Shown here: positions 30,401 through 39,673 of the stretch, in pieces
Position numbering within the stretch: the first letter of the stretch is position 1
Layout of the letters: every line of letters starts with the position of its first letter
NCBI GenBank assembly: GCA_902774275.1
Contig: CACYHN010000002.1
Location: 21,195-85,194 of the forward strand
Reading direction: 5' to 3'
Length of the DNA stretch: 64,000 nt
Source: an uncultured Bacteroidales bacterium
Lineage (GTDB): Bacteria > Bacteroidota > Bacteroidia > Bacteroidales > Bacteroidaceae
Notes under the pieces: generated by a model
Told to the model about the DNA's origin: nothing
The model's database searches: none
Seen by the model: only the letters and a program-made list of their open reading frames with translations
Translations under genes and position numbers: made by a program

Positions 30401-31659
30401 GTCATACTTTGGTCATAATGCTGGTGGCGTTGTTTTTCTCGGCTCTTTTCTCAGGGCTGGAGATTGCGTTTGTATCGGCTGACAGACTGAGGTTTGAGAT
30501 GGATGTTGAGAGGCGTACGTTCAGTTCACGTTTGCTTGAACGTTTCTTCCGTAATCCCAATATCTACATCTCCACAATGCTGGTGGGCAATAATATAGCA
30601 CTTGTCCTTTACAGCACCATGATGGCACGTCTTATAGAGATGTTCCTGCCGCAAGGGTTCATTGAAGATGATTTTCTGCTTGTTGTAATTGAAACGCTTG
30701 TTTCAACAGCCATAGTCATTGTGATAGGGGAGTTCGTGCCCAAAACGTTGTTCCGCTCCAATCCTAACGGGAAATTGAACATCCTGGCTTTCCCTATTTA
30801 CCTGATATACATAATCCTTTATCCCATATCGCTTTTTACTACATGGCTTTCAAGGATTATTTTGAGGATGTTTGGCGTAAGGATAGACCGGGAGAATACT
30901 GTCAAGGCTTTCTCAAAGGTTGATCTGGACTATTTCGTGCAGTCCGGTTTGTCGGGATCAGAGGAGGATTCCCAGCCTGAATCAGAGGTGCGTATTTTCC
31001 AGAATGTACTGGATTTCTCAAATGTGAGAACGCGTGACTGTATGGTTCCACGTAATGAGATATGTGCGGTAGAGAAGGGGGTCTCATGGAATGCCCTGCG
31101 TGAGAGGTTCATAGAGACCGGTTATTCCAAGATCCTGGTGTATGAGGGTGATATGGACCATATCATAGGCTATATCCATTCATCGGAACTGTTCCGTCAT
31201 AAGAATGACTGGCGTGAGCATATCCAGACCGTGCCTTTTGTGCCAGAAACACTTGCAGCGCAGAAACTCATGAAACAGCTTATGGCGCGCAAGAAGAGCC
31301 TGGCTGTGGTGGTAGATGAATTTGGAGGTACATCGGGAATAATATCCCTTGAAGATATCATAGAGGAGATATTGGGCGATATTCAGGATGAGCATGACGT
31401 AACCAATCTGATAGCCAAGAAGACAGATGACGGCTGGCTGTTGTCCGGACGTATGGAGATAAGCCGTGTAAATGAGATGTTCGGTCTGGATATTCCTGAA
31501 TCTGATGAATATATGACAGTAGGAGGCCTTATCCTGAGTAAAGCTAAGGGCTTTCCAAAAGTGAATGAGAAGGTTTCCGTAAAGGGTTATACATTCCGTG
31601 TTCTCAAGAAAGGAGAGACTAAAATAGAACTTGTTGAACTGACTCAGGAGCCATCCTGA
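30397..31659 (+). CDS. HlyC/CorC-family (GldE-like) membrane protein with CBS domains
   Basis: 420 residues. An N-terminal DUF21/CNNM membrane domain (about residues 1-160) has the motif EFVPKTLFRSNP. Two CBS domains follow (about 205-325; VRTRDCMVPRNEI, SLAVVVDEFGGTSGIISLED). A C-terminal CorC/HlyC transporter-associated domain (about 345-415; WLLSGRMEISRVNEMFG) completes the family layout. Members are proposed to export magnesium or other cations; GldE is the gliding-linked homologue. It overlaps lptC by four bases in the coaX-lptC cluster. Confidence 0.92.
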   Translation: MSHTLVIMLVALFFSALFSGLEIAFVSADRLRFEMDVERRTFSSRLLERFFRNPNIYISTMLVGNNIALVLYSTMMARLIEMFLPQGFIEDDFLLVVIETLVSTAIVIVIGEFVPKTLFRSNPNGKLNILAFPIYLIYIILYPISLFTTWLSRIILRMFGVRIDRENTVKAFSKVDLDYFVQSGLSGSEEDSQPESEVRIFQNVLDFSNVRTRDCMVPRNEICAVEKGVSWNALRERFIETGYSKILVYEGDMDHIIGYIHSSELFRHKNDWREHIQTVPFVPETLAAQKLMKQLMARKKSLAVVVDEFGGTSGIISLEDIIEEILGDIQDEHDVTNLIAKKTDDGWLLSGRMEISRVNEMFGLDIPESDEYMTVGGLILSKAKGFPKVNEKVSVKGYTFRVLKKGETKIELVELTQEPS

Positions 31660-31699
31660 GAAGTATTAGTGCATAAAATCTAATAAATAAGGTGAGTAA

Positions 31700-31731
31700 T
31701 TGGCATTAAAGAACATTTTTTAGTAATTTTG
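31700..31731 (+). promoter_or_regulatory. Promoter TTG-N21-TAATTTTG of the PpiD-like gene
   Basis: TTG at 31700-31702 and the -7 box TAATTTTG at 31724-31731, spacer 21. The start codon follows 55 bases downstream. Confidence 0.5.
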
Positions 31732-31785
31732 TGCGCTTTTTGCACGTATGTGCGTGTATGCATAAAATAAAAACAATAATAAAAA

Positions 31786-33921
31786 ATGGCAACATTACAG
31801 AAAATCAGAAGCAAAGGACCACTGCTTCTTATCGTTATCGGCCTTGCTATGCTGGCCTTCATCCTTGGTGACGCATGGAAGATTATCCGTCCTACCCAGG
31901 GAATTCAGTTTGTAGGATCAATTGATGGCAAGAACATTTCAGCACAGGATTTTCAGAAAGAGCTGGAAAACTATACTGAGGTGGTAAAGTTTGCAAATCA
32001 GACAAGTGACCTTACAGAGGAGCAGATGAAAGCTGTCAGGGATGAGGTTTGGGCTATCATGGTCCGTAACCAGATTCTTGGCAAGGAGGCTGCAACAATA
32101 GGATTGACAGTTACCGATGCAGAGGTAAGGGATGTTATTGAGCGTGGAACAGATCCGGTTCTTGCAAGCACTCCGTTCAATGGCGCTGACGGTAAGTTTG
32201 ATGCTGACAGACTTAAGGATTTCCTTGCTTTCTATAATGAACTGGATGGTACCAATATGTCATATGATGAGTACAGCTATTATCAGAGCATGTACAACTA
32301 TTGGCTTTTCATAGAGAATGACATCAAGTCCGGTCTGCTTTATTCCAAGTATTCAGCACTTGTAAAGGGTGCTCTTGTGACAAATCCTGTAGCTATGAAG
32401 GATTCATATGTTAACCGCGTTACCAGATATGACGTTCTGGTTGCTGCCCTTCCTTACAGTTCACTTGCTGACGCTGATGTCACTGTAACAAATGCAGACC
32501 TCAAGAAGACATATGCTGAGAATAAGGAGAGTCTTTACAATTACACTGAAAGCCGTGATATCTACTATATAGACTATGAGATTGAACCAAGTCAGGCTGA
32601 TCGTGACGCTCTGCTTGCAGAGGTAAATGAGATAACTACCCAGCTTGAGGAGATGGATGGAGACTATGCTTCATTCCTGCGTCGTTCAGAATCAGAGATT
32701 CCTTATAGCGAGGTTCCGCGTTCTGCCAAGAATCTTCCTGATGATGTAGCTGAAAGACTTGATTCTGTCAACAGTCTTGGTGTGTTTGGTCCCTATTATT
32801 GCGCTGATGATGATTCTTACAACACCTTCAAGGTACTGAATACCGTCAACGGTTATGATTCTATCCAGTTCGCTATGATTCAGGTAATAGGTGAAGGTGA
32901 GGAATTTGACAATCGCGCAGACAGTATCCTTAATGCTGCAAAGAAAGGTGCTGATTTCTCAGAGCTTGCCGCCAAGTACAATCAGACTGCTGCTGAAAAT
33001 TGGATGAGTGCCGATACCTATGAGCCTGCTACAATAAGCGGAGAGAATGCTCTGTATCTGAACAAGCTAAACAGCATGAAGAAAGGTGAAGTGGATGTAT
33101 TAAAGATCTCCGGTGCCAATCTCGTCATCAAGGTTCTTGATACCAAGACTCCTCTTAAGAAGTATGATATAGCTATCGTTAAGCGTCCTGTTGAATTCAG
33201 TGAAGAGACAAGCAATGACGCATATAACAAATTGAGTTCATTCCTTTCACAGAACACAACTCTTGAGGAACTTAAGCAAAATGCAGAGGATTCAGATTTC
33301 CGTCTACTTTACTATCCTTCATTTGAGAATTACAGCTACAACATCAGTGGTGTAAGCCGTTCACATGAGGCTCTGCGTTGGGCTTTTGACGCTAATGAGG
33401 GTGAGGTGTCACGTATATTTGAAGTAGGTTACGCTAACGATCATCTTCTCGTGGTGGGCGTTGACAAGATTAACCAGCGTGGATACCGCAGTCTTGATGA
33501 TGCTTCAACAGCCATCTCTTATAAGGTTATGATGGACAAGAAGGCAGAAGTCCTTGAGGACAAGCTTGCCGGTCTTTCTTTTGATGAAGTCAAGAAGGTT
33601 GACAATATAGTTATTGATACTATAAAGTTCTGTAATTTCACCAACAATGTATTTGTGTCAGCATTATCTTCAAATGAACCGGCTTTAGGTCCTAGCGTAG
33701 CAAAACTTGAGAAGGGTGAGTTGACTGCTCCTATCAAGGGTGATAACTGCGTATTCGTTGCTGAGAAGATTTCTGCCGATGAGGAATCAGGAAGTGGGTT
33801 CAATGAGGATATGGAGAAGTCACGCTTGCAGTCAATTGCCGTAAGCAATATCCCTGGCTCTATCTTTGAGGGTCTTTACTACAATGCTAAGGTAGTAGAT
33901 AACCGTTATAAGATTTTCTGA
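31786..33921 (+). CDS. Membrane-anchored peptidyl-prolyl isomerase, SurA/PpiD-like
   Basis: 711 residues. One N-terminal membrane anchor (GPLLLIVIGLAMLAFILGDAW, about 12-32) precedes a SurA_N-like helical chaperone region (about 50-250). A parvulin-like PPIC segment lies near 350-470 (FDNRADSILNAAKKGADFSELAAKYN, then EVDVLKISGANLVIKVLD). The protein sits in the inner membrane facing the periplasm and should help fold outer-membrane proteins, which fits the neighbouring envelope genes. It has its own promoter and ends before a 20-bp bidirectional terminator. Confidence 0.9.
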   Translation: MATLQKIRSKGPLLLIVIGLAMLAFILGDAWKIIRPTQGIQFVGSIDGKNISAQDFQKELENYTEVVKFANQTSDLTEEQMKAVRDEVWAIMVRNQILGKEAATIGLTVTDAEVRDVIERGTDPVLASTPFNGADGKFDADRLKDFLAFYNELDGTNMSYDEYSYYQSMYNYWLFIENDIKSGLLYSKYSALVKGALVTNPVAMKDSYVNRVTRYDVLVAALPYSSLADADVTVTNADLKKTYAENKESLYNYTESRDIYYIDYEIEPSQADRDALLAEVNEITTQLEEMDGDYASFLRRSESEIPYSEVPRSAKNLPDDVAERLDSVNSLGVFGPYYCADDDSYNTFKVLNTVNGYDSIQFAMIQVIGEGEEFDNRADSILNAAKKGADFSELAAKYNQTAAENWMSADTYEPATISGENALYLNKLNSMKKGEVDVLKISGANLVIKVLDTKTPLKKYDIAIVKRPVEFSEETSNDAYNKLSSFLSQNTTLEELKQNAEDSDFRLLYYPSFENYSYNISGVSRSHEALRWAFDANEGEVSRIFEVGYANDHLLVVGVDKINQRGYRSLDDASTAISYKVMMDKKAEVLEDKLAGLSFDEVKKVDNIVIDTIKFCNFTNNVFVSALSSNEPALGPSVAKLEKGELTAPIKGDNCVFVAEKISADEESGSGFNEDMEKSRLQSIAVSNIPGSIFEGLYYNAKVVDNRYKIF

Positions 33922-33939
33922 TTATATCATTACCTGCAT

Positions 33940-33979
33940 AAAATAATAAAGCCTCGCAATTGCGAGGCTTTATTATTTT
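33940..33979. terminator. Bidirectional terminator, 20-bp perfect inverted repeat
   Basis: A perfect 40-nt palindrome centred at 33959/33960 with core AGCCTCGC/GCGAGGCT, flanked by A-rich and T-rich ends on both strands. It separates the convergent PpiD-like gene and ilvC. Confidence 0.9.
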
Positions 33980-33995
33980 GTTCAATTGACAGTTA

Positions 33996-35036
33996 TCAAT
34001 TGTTTTCAGGACGCAGCTTGCGAACAACGGCACCAGTCTGCCACATCTCGCTGTTACGCAGGGCAGCCAGCTCCTTCTCAAGACCCTCACGATAGCCGGG
34101 CTTTGAGTTGCTGTCGATAGAGATCTGAGCCTCGTTACCGCACTTAACGCTTGCATAGAGCTTCTGTACAACGGGCTTGATTGCATCGTGGAACGGGCCC
34201 ATCCAGTCAAGAGCACCGCGCTGAGCTGTGGTTGAGCAGTTTGCGTACATCCAATCCATACCCTTCTGAGCGAACAGAGGCATAAGTGACTGAGTAAGCT
34301 CCTCAACGGTCTCGTTGAATGCCTCAGAGGGAGTGTGGCCGTTCTCACGGAGAACCTCATACTGAGCCAGGAGCAGCCCCTGGATGGCACCCATCAGTGA
34401 ACCACGCTCACCGGTAAGGTCAGATGTGGCCTCACGTACGAATGTGGTCTCGAACAGGTAACCAGAACCGATACCGATACCGAAAGCAAGGACCTTGTCA
34501 AGAGCCTTGCCTGATGCATCCTGATATACAGCGTATGAGCTGTTCAGGCCGCGACCCTCAAGGAACATGGTACGGAGTGATGTACCTGAACCCTTAGGAG
34601 CAACCATGATAACATCGATATCCTTGGGAGGAACAACGCCTGTGCGGTCATTCCAGGTGATAGCGAATCCGTGTGAGAAGTAGAGAGTCTTGCCGGGAGT
34701 CAGGTAAGGCTTGATGTTGGGCCACTGCTGCATCTGAGCTGCATCAGAGAGAAGCATGCAGATGATGGTACCCTTCTGGGCTGCCTCCTCGATTGAGAAC
34801 AGAGTCTTGCCGGGAACCCAACCGTCGGCTACTGCCTTTTCAAATGTCTTGCCCTGACGCTGGCCAACGATAACGTTGAAACCGTTGTCACGAAGGTTGC
34901 AAGCCTGTCCAGGACCCTGAACGCCGTAACCTATAACTGCGATTGTCTCATTCTTGAGTATCTCGCGGGCTTTCTCCAGCGGGAACTCCTCACGTGTCAT
35001 TACCTCTTCAATGACACCACCAAAGTTCATTTTCAT
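33996..35036 (-). CDS. ilvC: Ketol-acid reductoisomerase (NADP+), class I
   Basis: 346 residues, the usual class I length. It isomerises and reduces acetolactate to 2,3-dihydroxyisovalerate in valine and isoleucine synthesis. The Rossmann loop is GYGVQGPGQACNLRDNG (about 36-52). The catalytic knotted C-terminal domain contains SDLTGERGSLMGAIQGL with metal-binding Asp/Glu. It is the last gene of ilvD-ilvB-ilvN-ilvC, 35 bases after ilvN. Confidence 0.97.
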   Translation of the reverse strand: MKMNFGGVIEEVMTREEFPLEKAREILKNETIAVIGYGVQGPGQACNLRDNGFNVIVGQRQGKTFEKAVADGWVPGKTLFSIEEAAQKGTIICMLLSDAAQMQQWPNIKPYLTPGKTLYFSHGFAITWNDRTGVVPPKDIDVIMVAPKGSGTSLRTMFLEGRGLNSSYAVYQDASGKALDKVLAFGIGIGSGYLFETTFVREATSDLTGERGSLMGAIQGLLLAQYEVLRENGHTPSEAFNETVEELTQSLMPLFAQKGMDWMYANCSTTAQRGALDWMGPFHDAIKPVVQKLYASVKCGNEAQISIDSNSKPGYREGLEKELAALRNSEMWQTGAVVRKLRPENN

Positions 35037-35071
35037 AGTTTTGTTAGTTAAGTTTGTTATGTTAATCCAAA

Positions 35072-35623
35072 TTATTTTTTCCCATATCTGGCTGCAACCT
35101 TGTCCAGGTATTCGCTGACGTGCTCAATGCGGGCGCGGGTTATTGCCACACGACCTGAACTTACAAACTGGAGCAGGCCGCCTTGAGCGGAGAGCTCACG
35201 GTTAAGAGCGGTAATATCCTCGGTAAGGCCGCTTTTCTCAATGACAGAGAATGTTGAGTTTACCTCAATCAGCTTGGCTCCGTAGCGGCGTATTATCTTT
35301 GATATCTCCGGATTTTCAGTCAGTACGCTTGTCACTATCTTGTACAGAGCCACCTCCTGCATGAATATCTCATCATCGGTATAGCACTGGCACTGCAGTA
35401 TGTCCACCTTCTTCTCTATCTGGTCAACTATCTTAACGATAGTCTCGCGGTCAGCCATCGCAGTGATGGTGTAGCGGTGAACTCCCGGTATTGATGATGC
35501 CGATACGTTCAGGCTCTCAATGTTGACCTGACGGCGTGTAAACACGGCCGTAACCTGATTCAGGATACCGGCTATGTTCTCTGAGTGAACTATCAGCGTA
35601 TAAAGTCTTTTATCACTATCCAT
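35072..35623 (-). CDS. ilvN: Acetolactate synthase small (regulatory) subunit
   Basis: 183 residues. An N-terminal ACT domain (YTLIVHSENIAGILNQVTAVFTRR, residues 7-80) binds valine for feedback control. The C-terminal ALS_ss domain has LIEVNSTFSVIEKSG. It pairs with IlvB. It is separated from ilvB by about 65 bases that contain AATTGAAAATTG repeats. Confidence 0.95.
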   Translation of the reverse strand: MDSDKRLYTLIVHSENIAGILNQVTAVFTRRQVNIESLNVSASSIPGVHRYTITAMADRETIVKIVDQIEKKVDILQCQCYTDDEIFMQEVALYKIVTSVLTENPEISKIIRRYGAKLIEVNSTFSVIEKSGLTEDITALNRELSAQGGLLQFVSSGRVAITRARIEHVSEYLDKVAARYGKK

Positions 35624-35633
35624 ATTGTTGTTT

Positions 35634-35701
35634 TTAATTGAGAATTGAGAATTAAATGGTACGCACCGGATGGCTAATTTTCAATTTTCAATTTTCAATT
35701 T
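35634..35701. repeat. AATTGAAAATTG repeat cluster, locus 3
   Basis: AATTGAGAATTGAGAATT, then GGTACGCACCGGATGGC and inverted TTTTCAATTTTCAATTTTC units. It is the same arrangement as locus 1 at 12045-12150, here inside the ilv operon. It reaches into the last codons of ilvB (stop at 35688). Confidence 0.75.
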
Positions 35702-37388
35702 GAAAAATCATTTCATCTACAGAACTGCCTGGCTTGATCATCGGCATAACATTCTCCTCCTCCTCAACTGCAGCCTCAAGCAGGAAAGGCCCCTTTGCTT
35801 TGAGCATATCGGCAACCGCATCCTTAAGCTCCTTACGGTCAGTTATCAGACGGTAAGGGATATTGTATGCGGCGGCTATCTTGCTGTAGTCGGGGTTCAT
35901 CATGTGGGTGCATGAGTAGCGGCTCTTGAACATCATCTGCTGCCACTGGCGCACGTTGCCTAAGTAGGTGTTGTTCATCACTATCATCTTGACGGGTGCC
36001 TGGTTCTCCATTATGGTGCCAAGCTCCTGGATGTTCATCTGGAAACCACCGTCACCAAAGAATGCCAGTATCATGCGCTCAGGTGCTCCGAATGAGGCTC
36101 CTATTGCGGCAGGCATGCAGAATCCCATGGTTCCCAGTCCGCCTGATGTCACTATACTGCGCGGTGAGCGGTACTTGAAGTAACGTGAGGCGAACATCTG
36201 GTTCAAACCTACATCTGTTACCAGAACTGAATTGGCAGGAGACTGGTTACTTACCTCTGTAACAACCTCACCCATCTTGAGCGGTCCGTCTTTGGGGTGT
36301 ATGGCTTTATCTATCACCTTATCATACTCCTCCTTGTCAAGAGGCTTGAAGCTTTCTATCCACTCCTTGTGGTCAGCCTTGACCATACGCTCGGTTATGA
36401 GCTTGAGAGTCTGGCGGCAGTCGCCCAATACTGTAACATCGGGCTTTACGTTCTTACCGAACTCTGACTTGTCTATGTCCAGATGTATTATCTTGGCCTG
36501 TTTGGCATATGTGTTCAGCGTACCGGTTACACGGTCATCAAAACGCATGCCGACAGCTATCAGCACGTCACATTCATTGGTCTTTACGTTGGGGGCCAGG
36601 TTGCCGTGCATTCCAAGCATACCCATGTTGAGAGGGTGGTCTGAGGGCAGGGCTGCAAGTCCTAAAAGAGTACGTGCTGCGGGCAGATTGCCTTTCTCAA
36701 TGAACTCACGCAGTTCATCCTGGGCGTTACCCAACTCTACTCCGTGTCCAACCAGCACCAAAGGCTTCTTGGCACCGTTTATCAAAGCTACCGCATCATT
36801 AATCTGACTCTCAATGGGGTCAGGTGAAGGGATGTAGCTGCGCTCATAATCTATCTTGGCGGGTTTGAAATCAATCTGAGCCACCTGCGCGGTCTTGCTG
36901 AAGTCAAGCACCACAGGACCGGGACGGCCTGTACCGGCAATATAGAATGCACGTGCCACTGCCCATGCTATGTCCTCGGCGCGGCGTATCTGATAGCTCC
37001 ATTTGGTGATAGGCTGGGTTACACCCACCAGGTCAATCTCCTGGAAGGCATCAGTACCCAGAACGTCGGTACTTACCTGACCGGCTATTACCACCAGCGG
37101 AGTGTTGTCAAGCATGGCGTCACTGATACCTGTTATAGTGTTTGTGGCGCCGGGACCACTGGTAACTATGGCCACACCTGTACGGCCCGATACGCGGGCG
37201 TAACCCTGTGCGGCATGTGCTGCACCCTGCTCATGGCGCACCAGAATCTGTTTCAAATCATTCTGATGGTCATACAGGGCATCAAACACCTTAATTATAG
37301 AACCGCCGGGGTATGCAAAAACGGTATCCACACCCTCGGTAAGCAATGCACGGAGCATTGCCTCGGCTCCTGATATCATATTACTCAT
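35688..37388 (-). CDS. ilvB: Acetolactate synthase large (catalytic) subunit
   Basis: 566 residues. It is thiamine-diphosphate dependent and condenses pyruvate with pyruvate or 2-oxobutyrate. The N-terminal FAYPGGSIIKVFDAL and EQGAAHAAQGYARVSGR carry the conserved catalytic Glu. The TPP-binding motif is GDGGFQMNIQELGTIMENQ to NN near residues 440-470. It lies 8 bases after ilvD in the operon. The last residues are encoded within a dispersed AT-rich repeat. Confidence 0.97.
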   Translation of the reverse strand: MSNMISGAEAMLRALLTEGVDTVFAYPGGSIIKVFDALYDHQNDLKQILVRHEQGAAHAAQGYARVSGRTGVAIVTSGPGATNTITGISDAMLDNTPLVVIAGQVSTDVLGTDAFQEIDLVGVTQPITKWSYQIRRAEDIAWAVARAFYIAGTGRPGPVVLDFSKTAQVAQIDFKPAKIDYERSYIPSPDPIESQINDAVALINGAKKPLVLVGHGVELGNAQDELREFIEKGNLPAARTLLGLAALPSDHPLNMGMLGMHGNLAPNVKTNECDVLIAVGMRFDDRVTGTLNTYAKQAKIIHLDIDKSEFGKNVKPDVTVLGDCRQTLKLITERMVKADHKEWIESFKPLDKEEYDKVIDKAIHPKDGPLKMGEVVTEVSNQSPANSVLVTDVGLNQMFASRYFKYRSPRSIVTSGGLGTMGFCMPAAIGASFGAPERMILAFFGDGGFQMNIQELGTIMENQAPVKMIVMNNTYLGNVRQWQQMMFKSRYSCTHMMNPDYSKIAAAYNIPYRLITDRKELKDAVADMLKAKGPFLLEAAVEEEENVMPMIKPGSSVDEMIFQIEN

Positions 37389-37396
37389 AGTCTAAC

Positions 37397-39199
37397 TTAG
37401 TCAATTATTCTTACGCCACCCTTATCGGCAGAGCTAACCATATTGGCATATGCCTTAAGGCTCTTGGCTACCACACGCTTGCGGGTAAGCGGGCGCATGG
37501 GGCGAGCAGCCAGCTCAGCATCGGTAAGGCGTACGTTTATGCTGCGTGCAGGTATGTCAATGTCAATTATGTCACCGTCTACAACCTTGCCTATGGCACC
37601 GCCGTTGGCAGCCTCGGGTGATATATGACCGATGCTCAGACCTGATGTACCGCCGCTGAAGCGGCCGTCGGTGATAAGGGCGCAGGCCTTGCCCAGATGG
37701 CGTGACTTGATGTATGATGTGGGGTAGAGCATCTCCTGCATGCCGGGACCTCCCTTGGGGCCCTCATGGGTGATGACAACTACGTCACCGGCCACTACCT
37801 TGCCGCCAAGTATGCCTTCAACGGCATCCTCCTGTGAGTCAAATACCTTGGCGGGGCCTGAGAACTTCCAGATGCTCTCATCTACACCTGCGGTCTTTAC
37901 TACGCAACCGTCAACTGCAATGTTACCCTTAAGGATTGCCAGACCGCCGTCCTTGGAGTAGGCGTGCTGCAGGTCACGGATGCAACCGTTTGCACGGTCA
38001 GTATCCAGTTCCTTGTATGTGCTCTCCTGTGAGCCAAGTTCAATGTTGAACTTATTGGCCGGAGCGGTAGTGTATATACGCTTGGCCTCAGGATCTATAT
38101 TATCCTTGAGAATGCTGTACTTGTCTATAAGCTCACCGTAGGTGTAACCTGTAACGCTCTTGGCATCGGTGTGCAGCAGGCCACCCTTGGCCAGCTCACC
38201 CAGGATGTTGAGCACACCGCCTGCACGGCCTACATCCTGAACGTGATACTTCTGGGTGTTGGGCGCAACCTTGCAAAGGCATGGCACGTGGCGTGACAGA
38301 CGGTCTATATCGTCCATCTTGAAGTCAACGCCGGCCTCATATGCAACAGCCAGCAGGTGCAGGATTGTATTTGTTGAGCCGCCCATGGCTATATCCAGGT
38401 TCATGGCGTTCTCAAAGTTCTTCTTCTGTGCTATACTGCGGGGCAGTACACTCTCATCACCCTCCTCATAGTACTTGAGAGCATTCTTTACTATGAGCGC
38501 TGCGGCATCCTTCATCAGCTGCACGCGGTTCTTGTGTGTAGCCAGTATTGTACCGTTACCGGGCAGTGACATACCTAAGGCCTCGGTAAGGCAGTTCATT
38601 GAGTTTGCGGTAAACATGCCGGAGCAGCATCCGCAACCGGGGCATGCCGTACGCTCAATGGCGGCAACCTCATCATCGGATACGGTCTCATCACCGGACT
38701 TGATCATTGTGTCAATCAGATCCAGATGCACACCGTTCAACTCGCCGGCCTCCATCGGGCCGCCGCTTACGAATACGGTAGGGATGTTAAGGCGCATGGT
38801 AGCCATAAGCATACCAGGAGTAATCTTGTCGCAGTTGCTTATGCAGACCAAAGCATCGGCCTTATGGGCATTGACCATATACTCAACGCTGTCAGCTATG
38901 ATGTCACGTGATGGCAGAGAGTAGAGCATGCCGTCATGACCCATTGCAATGCCGTCATCTATGGCTATGGTGTTAAATTCAGCGGCAAAACAACCCAGGC
39001 GCTCAATCTCCTTCTTGATTATCTGGCCGGCCTCATGAAGATGCACGTGACCGGGTACAAACTGCGTGAATGAGTTTGCAATTGCAATGATGGGCTTACC
39101 CATCTGCTCCTTCTTCATGCCGTTGGCAACCCACAGAGCTCTTGCTCCCGACATGCGACGACCTACAGTACACTGGTCACTTCTCAATGGAATCTTCAT
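37397..39199 (-). CDS. ilvD: Dihydroxy-acid dehydratase
   Basis: 600 residues from ATG 39199 ([20 protein letters not shown]). An ATG 21 bases upstream at 39220 is also downstream of the promoter and cannot be excluded. It dehydrates dihydroxyisovalerate to 2-oxoisovalerate. Iron-sulphur ligands lie in [11 protein letters not shown] and [19 protein letters not shown], with the C-terminal [11 protein letters not shown] motif. It is the first gene of the ilv operon, expressed from 39250-39281. I see no leader peptide or attenuator; the leader is short. Confidence 0.96.
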   Translation of the reverse strand: MKIPLRSDQCTVGRRMSGARALWVANGMKKEQMGKPIIAIANSFTQFVPGHVHLHEAGQIIKKEIERLGCFAAEFNTIAIDDGIAMGHDGMLYSLPSRDIIADSVEYMVNAHKADALVCISNCDKITPGMLMATMRLNIPTVFVSGGPMEAGELNGVHLDLIDTMIKSGDETVSDDEVAAIERTACPGCGCCSGMFTANSMNCLTEALGMSLPGNGTILATHKNRVQLMKDAAALIVKNALKYYEEGDESVLPRSIAQKKNFENAMNLDIAMGGSTNTILHLLAVAYEAGVDFKMDDIDRLSRHVPCLCKVAPNTQKYHVQDVGRAGGVLNILGELAKGGLLHTDAKSVTGYTYGELIDKYSILKDNIDPEAKRIYTTAPANKFNIELGSQESTYKELDTDRANGCIRDLQHAYSKDGGLAILKGNIAVDGCVVKTAGVDESIWKFSGPAKVFDSQEDAVEGILGGKVVAGDVVVITHEGPKGGPGMQEMLYPTSYIKSRHLGKACALITDGRFSGGTSGLSIGHISPEAANGGAIGKVVDGDIIDIDIPARSINVRLTDAELAARPMRPLTRKRVVAKSLKAYANMVSSADKGGVRIID

Positions 39200-39249
39200 A
39201 ATCTTTGTATTTATATTCATTCAAATGGCCGTTTCAGCCAAATTGAACT

Positions 39250-39281
39250 GCAAAGATATACCTTATTATTATCTTCTCAAA
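39250..39281 (-). promoter_or_regulatory. Promoter TTTG-N19-TATCTTTGC of the ilv operon
   Basis: On the minus strand TTTG (39281-39278) and the -7 box TATCTTTGC (39258-39250) are exactly 19 bases apart. This is the most complete promoter in the window. Confidence 0.75.
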
Positions 39282-39368
39282 TCTTTTTAAATAAAGATAT
39301 GCTAATAAAACGCCCCAAAATGGCCCAAAGGGGACAGTCCCCCTGTGCCACTCTTTCCCTTTGCAGGA
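39282..39368. other. Non-coding stretch before the split SR1 repeat
   Basis: AT-rich start, then the small hairpin GGGGAC/GTCCCC followed by CCTGTGCCAC, reminiscent of the 61719/63030 palindrome family. From about 39352 comes TTTCCCTTTGCAGGA, the conserved flank of SR1. No gene is seen. Confidence 0.5.
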
Positions 39369-39484
39369 GCAGGACATAGGATCTGAAGACCATCTGTGCA
39401 GAGGCGTTAAGCGGAGGGCCTTGGAGGATCCCGTTAAGAACGGCGCATGTTTGACGAACGTTGCACACCGGAGGTGGGCAAAAG
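39369..39484 (+). ncRNA. Structured intergenic repeat SR1, second copy, 5' part
   Basis: Left arm 39369-39390 (begins GCAGGACATAGGATCTG), then conserved GAGGCGT, GGATCCCGTTAAGAACGG and CGCATGTTTGA. A hairpin CACC-GGA-GGTG replaces CCCC-ATA-GGGG of the 16.7-kb copy. It is cut by the IS element after AAAAG at 39484. Joined to 41072-41144 it would be 189 nt, against 193 in the intact copy. Confidence 0.65.
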
Positions 39485-39493
39485 TTCCTATGT

Positions 39494-39502
39494 TTGAAAT
39501 CC
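39494..39502 (+). repeat. Left subterminal inverted repeat of the IS
   Basis: TTGAAATCC, nine bases inside the proposed left end, exactly complementary to GGATTTCAA at 41052-41060. Confidence 0.65.
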
Positions 39503-39515
39503 CAAAGAAATGTAC

Positions 39516-39608
39516 AGCACCTGCGTATGCAAGCACCTGGACGCTCTCGGGGGTTTCGAATCCCCTGCCGCTATGGCAGCCCCTCGGTGTTTTTCACAGT
39601 ATAAAAAT
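39516..39608 (+). other. Structured 5' non-coding region of the IS
   Basis: Direct repeats AGCACCTG (39516 and 39532), a GGGG-8 nt-CCCC hairpin with a T-arm-like loop (39550-39565) and CTGCC/GGCAG (39565-39579), followed by GGTGTTTTT. It could be a small terminator-like structure protecting the recombinase from outside transcription. It is not a tRNA. Confidence 0.45.
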
Positions 39609-39673
39609 AAGCTGTAGATATTTTTGGTTACATTTAAAAGACCAATCATAAACAAACCAAAATATTACAGCTT
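39609..39673 (+). promoter_or_regulatory. Large hairpin ending at the recombinase start codon
   Basis: AAGCTGTAGATATTTTTGG (39609-) pairs with CCAAAATATTACAGCTT (to 39673) around a loop of about 25 nt. The ATG follows at once (39674). Such a stem could block ribosome access in read-through transcripts. Confidence 0.55.

Noticed and set aside
39234-39536. 100-codon minus-strand frame before ilvD
   Set aside because: It spans the ilvD promoter, the split SR1 repeat and the IS left end, so it is not a gene.
39546-39582. T-arm-like sequence GGTTTCGAATCC suggesting a tRNA or tmRNA end
   Set aside because: No acceptor, D or anticodon arms can be built around it. The hairpin GGGG/CCCC and the neighbouring CTGCC/GGCAG are better read as IS 5' structure.
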